This document shows, piece by piece, positions 1 through 4,690 of a DNA stretch of 5,904 nucleotides (position 1 is the stretch's first letter; each line of letters opens with the position of its first letter). The DNA lies in assembly GCA_025464645.1 (NCBI GenBank), contig JAODGF010000121.1, forward strand, positions 1 through 5,904, in the 5' to 3' direction. The position numbers and the translations under genes are program-made. The stretch comes from Methanosarcinales archaeon (GTDB lineage: Archaea > Halobacteriota > Syntropharchaeia > Alkanophagales > Methanospirareceae). The notes under the pieces were generated by a model. It was not told the origin of the DNA. It ran no database searches and was given only the letters and a program-made list of their open reading frames with translations.

Positions 1-666
1 AAACTTTTCCATGTTGGTGTACACCACATTTCCAACTACGATAACATCAACATATCTCTTCATCTCCGCTGCTTTCTCCTTTGTGTCTATCCCACCACCG
101 TAGAACAGAGATGCTTCACTTAATGATTCGCTCAGTTGCTTTACCAATTGAGGATCGCCGTAGGTCCCACTATATTCTATATATACGATAGGAAGACCGA
201 GATATTTCTCCGCGTATAGCGCGTACGCGATGACCTCATCTGAGGTTAAGTCGGTCTTTGATTTGGTCAGTTTAGCTACTGCGGATAATGGATTCAGGAC
301 TATATATGCCTCGGGTATGACCTTCTCCCAGTCTATTGTTTGGTTCATTATCCAATCCTTATGCTTGCCTACAATCCACTTTAAGTTGCCAGCATTCAGG
401 ACCAAAGGCACGAAGATATGATCCACGTCTTCATCCACAACCGCTTCGGGAGTTGCAGGCTCTAAAATCTTCGGTATTTCATAGTCTTTTAAACGAGATA
501 TGAGCTGAGATACATTTGTGTTGGTGATATTTTGAGTGCCTGAGATCATAATAGCGTCTGTTCCGCTTTCTACAATTGTTTCCAGATCATCATGCGAGAG
601 TGACTTATCGGGATCCAATTTGGTTATATGCTGCCAATTTTCCCATGGTCGTGACCTCGGAGTCAT
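1..666 (-). CDS. Geranylgeranylglyceryl phosphate synthase (GGGPS, PcrB-like group I), 3' end outside window
   Basis: Translating the minus strand from ATG at 666 gives 222 residues open to the window edge. The family joins geranylgeranyl diphosphate to sn-glycerol-1-phosphate, the first committed step of archaeal ether-lipid synthesis, on a TIM-barrel fold at the cytosolic membrane face. Visible motifs, in order: WQHITKLDPD (11-20, with the Mg-binding Asp of the family), SGTDAIMISGTQN (34-46), YIVLNPLSAVA (121-131), the phosphate-site block YIEYSGTYGDP (162-172), LFYGGGID (187-194) and VIVVGNVVY (208-216). From memory these resemble Archaeoglobus GGGPS closely. About ten C-terminal residues and the stop are missing. 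An in-frame stop at 703-705 limits upstream extension, and 666 is the only ATG there. No clear Shine-Dalgarno precedes it; the TATA element about 37 nt upstream suggests a very short leader. It is divergent from metV. The bacterial homologue PcrB makes heptaprenylglyceryl phosphate, but the archaeal setting favours GGGPS. Confidence 0.93.
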   Translation of the reverse strand, partial: MTPRSRPWENWQHITKLDPDKSLSHDDLETIVESGTDAIMISGTQNITNTNVSQLISRLKDYEIPKILEPATPEAVVDEDVDHIFVPLVLNAGNLKWIVGKHKDWIMNQTIDWEKVIPEAYIVLNPLSAVAKLTKSKTDLTSDEVIAYALYAEKYLGLPIVYIEYSGTYGDPQLVKQLSESLSEASLFYGGGIDTKEKAAEMKRYVDVIVVGNVVYTNMEKF

Positions 667-701
667 CTTTTTTGCTTCTTCTTTTGTTATGTTCCGCTCA
701 A

Positions 702-711
702 TTTATAAAAA
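702..711 (-). promoter_or_regulatory. TATA-like element of the divergent GGGPS/metV promoter region
   Basis: The 123-bp gap between the divergent genes contains TTTATAAA at 702-709, which is self-complementary and can be read either way. On the minus strand it reads TTTTTATAAAT, and a start site about 25 nt downstream would leave roughly 12-15 nt before the GGGPS ATG at 666, fitting that gene's lack of a Shine-Dalgarno site. On the plus strand the same element would start transcription near 730-735, giving metV a leader of about 55-60 nt that includes the inverted repeat. A second weak candidate for metV is the A/T stretch at 725-735. Assignment rests only on sequence and spacing. Confidence 0.5.
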
Positions 712-740
712 TGCCGAATATTACCTTCTAAAAAGCGAAA

Positions 741-760
741 GTTTTAACGTGGGTTAAAAC
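741..760. repeat. Perfect 8-bp inverted repeat with 4-bp spacer upstream of metV (possible operator)
   Basis: GTTTTAAC at 741-748 is followed by GTGG and then its exact reverse complement GTTAAAAC at 753-760. The flanking bases (A on both sides) do not extend the pairing. The element lies 30 nt before the metV start and downstream of the likely TATA box, where an archaeal repressor dimer could block transcription. It could also fold as a weak AT-rich hairpin in the metV leader. No T-tract follows, so it does not look like a terminator. The regulator, if any, is unknown. Confidence 0.55.
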
Positions 761-773
761 AAATGTTGTTGCC

Positions 774-779
774 GGTGAT
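774..779 (+). promoter_or_regulatory. Ribosome binding site of metV
   Basis: GGTGAT matches part of the GGAGGTGAT Shine-Dalgarno consensus and sits 10 nt before the ATG at 790. An in-frame TAG at 781-783 excludes any upstream start, so 790 is the first possible start and this site is its natural partner. Confidence 0.55.
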
Positions 780-789
780 GTAGAAAAAA

Positions 790-1521
790 ATGAACGCACA
801 AACGCCAAAACCTTTTGAAGAGGTTTTGGAATATCTTGAAGGGAAAAAGAAGATAGTACTAATGGGATGCGGTGGATGCGCTACGATCTATCATACCGGC
901 GGTATAAAAGAGATAGATGAGATGGCAGAGAAACTAACGAAAGAGGGGAAGGAGATTTCGAAGATAGGGCTACCTTTTGGTCTGTTTACGTGCTTCCTTC
1001 CGATGAGTTCGATGGTCTTGAATGAAAACAAAAAAGCGATAGAGGACTGCGATGCGATGCTGATGATGAGCTGTGGAGATGGGCTGCAAGCGGTGCGTGG
1101 ATATTTAGAGGATGAGTGGGGTATTGTAAAGCCAATGTACCCATCGAACAACGCGCTGGGATTCTCAAGCGGGGGTCCTTCTGATTTTATAGAGGAATGC
1201 CAGGGCTGTGGCGACTGTGAACTCGGAAAGACGGCTGGTGTCTGTCCATTGGTGCGGTGTGCGAAAGGATTGATGAATGGTCCTTGCGGTGGTGTGAGAG
1301 AGGATGGAAAGTGCGAAGTAAATGAGGATCAGGAATGCGCTTGGGTTACAATCTACAAGCGATTAGAGAAATTCGGTGAACTCGATAAGCTATTAGAAAT
1401 AAGAGAGCCACACGACTGGAGTAAGCAGTCAAGACCAAGAACAGTGACAGTGGAGCATCCCATTGACTTGCTGAAGGAGCTGGCTGGAACAAAGAAAGTA
1501 ATAGAGAGTTTAGGAGTGTGA
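790..1521 (+). CDS. metV: MetV-type iron-sulfur subunit of methylene-tetrahydropterin reductase (MTHFR C-terminal domain family)
   Basis: The 243-residue protein is the cysteine-rich partner that accompanies MetF in acetogens and some archaea. It is thought to carry metal centres that pass electrons to or from the flavin of MetF. The N-terminal part has a CGGC motif (27-30) followed by ATIYHTGG, plus Cys68, Cys87 and Cys95. The C-terminal MTHFR_C-type domain shows CQGCGDCELGKTAGVCPLVRC (137-157), then KGLMNGPCGG (159-168), GKCEV (173-177) and ECAW (182-185). There are 13 cysteines in all, with Cys137, 140, 143, 152, 157, 166, 175 and 183 in the C-terminal cluster. I see no transmembrane segment or signal peptide, so it is probably cytosolic. 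The stop overlaps the metF start as TGATG, indicating translational coupling and a common transcript. Family identity is strong; cluster type and redox partner are inferred. Confidence 0.9.
   Translation: MNAQTPKPFEEVLEYLEGKKKIVLMGCGGCATIYHTGGIKEIDEMAEKLTKEGKEISKIGLPFGLFTCFLPMSSMVLNENKKAIEDCDAMLMMSCGDGLQAVRGYLEDEWGIVKPMYPSNNALGFSSGGPSDFIEECQGCGDCELGKTAGVCPLVRCAKGLMNGPCGGVREDGKCEVNEDQECAWVTIYKRLEKFGELDKLLEIREPHDWSKQSRPRTVTVEHPIDLLKELAGTKKVIESLGV
1512..1516 (+). promoter_or_regulatory. Ribosome binding site of metF, within the end of metV
   Basis: AGGAG lies in the last codons of metV. It is 4 nt before the ATG at 1521 and 10 nt before a second in-frame ATG at 1527, so it cannot decide the start alone. 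A GTG at 1518 is also in frame but only 1 nt from the site. Confidence 0.6.
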
Positions 1522-2447
1522 TGGAAATGGCAGAAGAAGTGTATAGTAATCTTATGAGGGAGATAAAGGACGGGCGGTTTGTCTGGACTGGCGAGTTAGA
1601 ACCTGCTAAGGACATAGATGAGGCAATAGAAGCGGCAAACGAGTTAAAAGGCTTGGTCACTGCCTGTAACGTAACGGACAACCCACAGAGCTTTGCAGCA
1701 ATCAACAGCTTAGCAGCATCATATAAAATCCAGGAGGAAACGGGCATGGAGTGCATATATCAGCTTAGATGTTCGGACAGGAATCGTATGGCACTTTGCT
1801 CTGATGTGATGGGAGCGGGCATTTTGGGACTGAAGAATATTCTGACATTAACCGGCGATTATGTATCTCTTGGCGATACGCCAAAGGCAAAACCCGTGTA
1901 CGACCTGGATTCAACCACGCTAACGCGAATGATCCACACGCTTGTGCATGAAGGGAAGGACATTTCGGGTACGGAAATACCCAATCCACCTAAGCTTCAT
2001 GTCGGAGCTGCAGCAGGTCCGGGTATGGATCCATTAGAGCCGGAGCTTTACAAGTTGAAGAGGAAATCCATTGCCGGTGCGGAATTCTTCCAAACTCAGG
2101 TCGTCTACTTGCCCGAGACAATAGACCGTTTCTTTAAGGGAGTGAAGGAGTTAGGTGTTGAGACGCCAATTCTGGTTGGAATATTCCCGGCAAAGAGTTA
2201 CGGTGCGGCAAAGTTCTTCGATGAGTACGTGACAGGCGTAGATGTTCCTCAGGATTTCCTTAAGAACCTGGAAGCGACGAAGCAAATAAAGGACAAGGAG
2301 AAGAGGAAGGAGGAAGTGGACAGAGTCAACATAGAATACTTCACCGGGTTCTTAGAGCATCTTAAGGGAACGCCAGCTGTTGGTTGTCACATAATGGCTG
2401 TTGGCTACCCGCGGATAATACCAGAGCTGAAGAAAATAATCGAGTAA
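1521..2447 (+). CDS. metF: Methylene-tetrahydrofolate/tetrahydropterin reductase catalytic subunit (MetF family)
   Basis: The 308-residue flavoprotein of the MetF TIM-barrel family interconverts methylene- and methyl-tetrahydropterin. In a methanogen-related archaeon the carrier may be tetrahydromethanopterin, though the sequence does not settle this. Motifs visible: GELEP with the conserved catalytic-region Glu25 (24-28), NVTDNP (50-55), QLRCSDRNR (81-89), NILTLTGD (106-113), VYDLDS (126-131), VGAAAGP (161-167), AEFFQTQ (187-193, substrate/flavin-pocket strand), VGIFPAKS (219-226) and GCHIMAVG (288-295). Length matches the short acetogen-type enzymes without a fused C-terminal domain, that role being taken by the separate metV gene just upstream. 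ATG at 1521 is chosen because it overlaps the metV stop; ATG at 1527 and GTG at 1518 are alternatives that change only two or one residues. Flavin binding is expected from the family. The electron partner is not encoded in this window. Confidence 0.92.
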   Translation: MEMAEEVYSNLMREIKDGRFVWTGELEPAKDIDEAIEAANELKGLVTACNVTDNPQSFAAINSLAASYKIQEETGMECIYQLRCSDRNRMALCSDVMGAGILGLKNILTLTGDYVSLGDTPKAKPVYDLDSTTLTRMIHTLVHEGKDISGTEIPNPPKLHVGAAAGPGMDPLEPELYKLKRKSIAGAEFFQTQVVYLPETIDRFFKGVKELGVETPILVGIFPAKSYGAAKFFDEYVTGVDVPQDFLKNLEATKQIKDKEKRKEEVDRVNIEYFTGFLEHLKGTPAVGCHIMAVGYPRIIPELKKIIE

Positions 2448-2466
2448 ATTAGTAAAACTGAAGATT

Positions 2467-2500
2467 GAGAGAGGCTATCTCTCCCTATTTTTTATTTTTT
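2467..2500 (+). terminator. Hairpin and T-tract terminator after metF
   Basis: GAGAGA (2467-2472) and TCTCTC (2478-2483) form a perfect 6-bp stem with a 5-nt loop. Two runs of six T follow at 2488-2493 and 2495-2500. It begins 20 nt after the metF stop, in the short convergent gap before L30. T-rich tracts are the usual archaeal termination signal, so the tract may matter more than the stem. Read from the other strand, the stem is followed by a moderately T-rich stretch (about 2460 down to 2432), so it may also help end L30 transcription, less convincingly. Confidence 0.65.
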
Positions 2501-2523
2501 GTCTTTATAGATACGGGATATGG

Positions 2524-2991
2524 CTATCTCATCTTATACAACAACTCATTTATCTTATCACCGTGATAGCCGAGTTCTCCACCTTCTTTAACGCTCCGCT
2601 TTATGCCTCGGTGCCCCTTTCTTGGCGGATGCAGCCTGAAAACAGGTTTGATTTTGTATTCCATCAAACCCTTCATCCCTACTTTGCCTACATACAAAGC
2701 ATGGGCAAGTTCTTTGAAAGACCCGTAGGGGGTATTCTCGCGTAAATACTGCTCGGTTAATCGTTTACCGCCTTCTAATCTACCTCTATTTTTTAACAAA
2801 AGCTCAAGCATATCCTCGGAAATCTCTCCCCAGGCAATGTAATCCTTCACTTTCTTTATCATTCCCTTATAATAATCATTCTCTTCCACAATAGCGCAGT
2901 GATTCACCTTATGCAATCGCAGAAGCCTTAACGTATGTTTTATTTCCGGTCTTATTCCTACGCTTCCCCTTAGCTTTATTATGGCTTGCAT
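2524..2991 (-). CDS. rpl30p: Large-subunit ribosomal protein uL30 (archaeal L30P)
   Basis: The 155-residue protein has the uL30 core at its N-terminus, including IIKLRGSVGI (4-13) and LRLLRLHKVNHCAIVEEN (21-38). The longer C-terminal part typical of archaeal and eukaryotic L30/L7 rather than the roughly 60-residue bacterial form follows, with the basic stretch FRLHPPRKGHRGIKRS (118-133) and GYHGDKINELL (141-151). It is a 50S structural protein. AGGAG at 2999-3003 lies 7 nt before the ATG and fixes the start. The 48-bp gap from S5 is the widest among the ribosomal genes here. L15 and SecY normally follow it in archaea; here the next gene is the convergent metF. Confidence 0.95.
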   Translation of the reverse strand: MQAIIKLRGSVGIRPEIKHTLRLLRLHKVNHCAIVEENDYYKGMIKKVKDYIAWGEISEDMLELLLKNRGRLEGGKRLTEQYLRENTPYGSFKELAHALYVGKVGMKGLMEYKIKPVFRLHPPRKGHRGIKRSVKEGGELGYHGDKINELLYKMR

Positions 2992-3009
2992 AACGTTTCT
3001 CCTTTTGGT

Positions 3010-3036
3010 AAAGGTTTCTTTTATAAAGAAAGGTTT
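3010..3036. repeat. AT-rich direct and inverted repeats between S5 and L30 (possible internal promoter)
   Basis: AAAGGTTT occurs at 3010-3017 and 3029-3036. Between them a short palindrome pairs TTCTTT (3016-3021 region) with AAAGAA around a TAT core and contains TTTATAAA. On the minus strand this could act as a TATA box placing a start just before the L30 ribosome binding site. CCTTT/AAAGG at 3001-3014 is a second small inverted repeat. Such short patterns arise readily in AT-rich spacers, so function is uncertain. Confidence 0.3.
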
Positions 3037-3039
3037 TTA

Positions 3040-3669
3040 CTAAAAAGTTTTCATTGAAGCTGTTTTTTTTAGCGCATCATAAGTTGCCAGTGCGAGATTA
3101 AATGTTGTTCGTGTTGCTCCTTTCGATTTAGCCCAGATATCCTTGATACCTGCGAACTCCAGTACTTTTTTGGATATATCTCCTGCTGCGAGCCCCAGAC
3201 CCTTCGGAGCAGGTTTCAAGGTTATTTCAACACCCCCTGATTTTCCCGTCACCTTGAACGGAATAGAATGTTTTTCGTTACATCCACATTCCCATGAGCC
3301 ACAACCTCTCTCAATATATGTTAAATCTAATTCAGCAGCTCTTATTGCCTTCGTAATGCTGTTACGGACAAGTGCATCTTTACCCAGCCCTATGCCTAGA
3401 TATCCATCTCGATTACCAACGATTACGCAAACTCTAAACTTCACTCTCCTGCCTGAATCGGTCATTCTTTGTACCATGTTTATATCTAAGACCTCCTCAC
3501 TAAGGTCGGGTAGAAGGGTTTCCACAATTTGATATTCTTTTAACGGATATCTTGACCGAAGAGCTTCTTCTATACTTTTTATTTCGCCACTTTGTACCAG
3601 CAGACCCAATCTCGTTCTGGGTATCCAATTCTCTTCCTCAGCCATCTTTCTCTCTGCTTCTTTTCTCAT
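3040..3669 (-). CDS. rps5p: Small-subunit ribosomal protein uS5 (archaeal S5P)
   Basis: The 209-residue protein is a full-length archaeal S5, part of the 30S mRNA-entry and decoding-fidelity region. WIPRTRLG (15-22) is the archaeal N-terminal signature. The S5 N-terminal dsRNA-binding-like domain spans about 48-115 with VKFRVCVIVGNRDGYLGIGLGK broken across 76-97. RGCGSWECGC (121-130) and HSIPFKVTGKSGGV (134-147) are archaeal/eukaryotic signatures, and the C-terminal domain holds PAPKGLGLAAGD (153-164) and AGIKDIWAKSKGATRTT (173-189). The ATG overlaps the L18 stop as ATGA. The nearest strong GGAG is 14 nt upstream (3684-3687), rather far, so either coupled translation is used or the real start is Met9 at 3645, where only a weak GAGAG lies close. 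The difference is eight residues. Confidence 0.95.
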   Translation of the reverse strand: MRKEAERKMAEEENWIPRTRLGLLVQSGEIKSIEEALRSRYPLKEYQIVETLLPDLSEEVLDINMVQRMTDSGRRVKFRVCVIVGNRDGYLGIGLGKDALVRNSITKAIRAAELDLTYIERGCGSWECGCNEKHSIPFKVTGKSGGVEITLKPAPKGLGLAAGDISKKVLEFAGIKDIWAKSKGATRTTFNLALATYDALKKTASMKTF

Positions 3670-4205
3670 GATGCCGCTCTATTCTCCTCAAACGCAGTTA
3701 TTATTTTTTCTCTTGTCTCTTTGAAGTTCTCCAATATAGAAGAACTGTGTAAAAAATCAGCAATATGTTTCCCGCTTATGCGCTCATCAGGGGGAAACAC
3801 AGAAGGGTCATGCGCAAGTTCCATACCAGAATCACAAACACCTTTTAAAGCGGTGTACACTTTAGAACCGTAGGTTGGAATATGCAGTCCAATATCGAGG
3901 ATAGCTTCGTGAAATCCCGCCTCTTTTGCGCGCTTGCCAAATAACAACCCGGTCAAATAAGCTGCGGGTGTATTACACCCACCACCTGTGTAGTTATATC
4001 TTTTCAGTTCAGAAGAGATAACAGAGACAACAGTCTTATCTCCGAGCTTATCAGCCAAAACAAGTTGTATTCTGATGTATTTATTGCTTTTTCTCACTAC
4101 AACCCTGGGCTTTCCGCTAAGCAACAGCTTTAGCCTCTTCCGATAGTCGGTCTTACCTTCTCTCCTCCTTCTGAAGGGGACATGATATGTCGGTCCTTTA
4201 GCCAT
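3666..4205 (-). CDS. rpl18p: Large-subunit ribosomal protein uL18 (archaeal L18P)
   Basis: The 179-residue protein belongs to the 50S central protuberance, where uL18 binds 5S rRNA. The basic N-terminus with FRRRREGKTDYRKRLKLLLS (11-30) and PRVVVRKSNKYI (33-44) is the rRNA-binding part. CNTPAAYLTGLLFGKRA (77-93) and LDIGLHIPTYGSKVYTALKG (103-122) are characteristic of archaeal L18 and eukaryotic L5. Its ribosome binding site AGGAG (4212-4216) overlaps the last codons and stop of L19e, 6 nt before the ATG. Its stop overlaps the S5 start by 4 nt, so L19e, L18 and S5 are translationally coupled. Confidence 0.95.
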   Translation of the reverse strand: MAKGPTYHVPFRRRREGKTDYRKRLKLLLSGKPRVVVRKSNKYIRIQLVLADKLGDKTVVSVISSELKRYNYTGGGCNTPAAYLTGLLFGKRAKEAGFHEAILDIGLHIPTYGSKVYTALKGVCDSGMELAHDPSVFPPDERISGKHIADFLHSSSILENFKETREKIITAFEENRAAS

Positions 4206-4208
4206 TTT

Positions 4209-4667
4209 TTACTCCTCTTTCGTTACTCCACTCGATTTTATTAAGTCATTTAAATGCGCGATGTTTCGGATTTCCCCTGCCTTCGCTTTATTATATAATT
4301 TGCGATATGTAGTTCTGTCAATATTATGCTCTATGTCCCGAAGCTCTTTTAATCGTCTGCGTAAGCCCCTGATCTTGGTCATCCATAACCTTTTCTTCCC
4401 TCTCCTCGCGCCTTTAGCACCCTTTCTGGAACCTTGTCCCTTCCTGCGCCCCTGCGCCTTTTTAATCGCCCTTTCCCTCGCCCTTCCCCTGCTCACACCT
4501 TTCTTCTGCTTCTTTTTTATGATACCTTCTTCTACCAAGCCTCGAATATCCTCTCTCGTTATCGCTCCCGTAACATCTTCAGAAGCTTCAGGGTCTATCC
4601 ACACACGTCCCTTGCCGACTTTCATCACCTCTGCTGCTATCCTTTTCTGCTTTGCGAGATCAGCCAT
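4209..4667 (-). CDS. rpl19e: Large-subunit ribosomal protein eL19 (L19e)
   Basis: The 152-residue protein has the archaeal/eukaryotic eL19 signature LAKQKRIAAEVMKVGKGRVW (4-23), then IDPEA (24-28) and AITREDIRGLVEEGII (35-50). A long Arg/Lys-rich helix region (about 52-110, with SRGRARERA and RRKGQGSRKG) inserts into rRNA, and DRTTYRKLYNKAKAGEIRN (117-135) leads to the C-terminal part. It has no bacterial counterpart, so it is strong evidence for an archaeon. AAAGGAG ending 8 nt before the ATG (GGAG core at 4676-4679) confirms the start. It begins 23 bp after the larA-family stop on the same strand, where L32e would normally be found. Confidence 0.96.
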   Translation of the reverse strand: MADLAKQKRIAAEVMKVGKGRVWIDPEASEDVTGAITREDIRGLVEEGIIKKKQKKGVSRGRARERAIKKAQGRRKGQGSRKGAKGARRGKKRLWMTKIRGLRRRLKELRDIEHNIDRTTYRKLYNKAKAGEIRNIAHLNDLIKSSGVTKEE

Positions 4668-4675
4668 TGCTACTA

Positions 4676-4682
4676 CTCCTTT
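4676..4682 (-). promoter_or_regulatory. Ribosome binding site of L19e in the larA-L19e gap
   Basis: Read on the minus strand, AAAGGAG lies 8 nt before the L19e ATG inside the 23-bp intergenic gap. A second GGAG lies at the upstream end of the gap (4687-4690), next to the larA stop. The strong site in so short a gap fits co-transcription with the upstream gene. Confidence 0.7.
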
Positions 4683-4690
4683 GTTACTCC

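Noticed and set aside
230..757. Short plus-strand open frames within and beside the GGGPS gene.
   Set aside because: The minus strand encodes GGGPS with every family motif over this interval. The plus-strand translations are low in recognisable content and partly cross the promoter region.
2473..2530. Nine-base direct repeat GGCTATCTC at 2473-2481 and 2522-2530 around the metF/L30 junction, considered as an attachment or insertion scar.
   Set aside because: It is short, one copy is part of the terminator hairpin and the other is in the L30 stop region, and nothing mobile lies between them.
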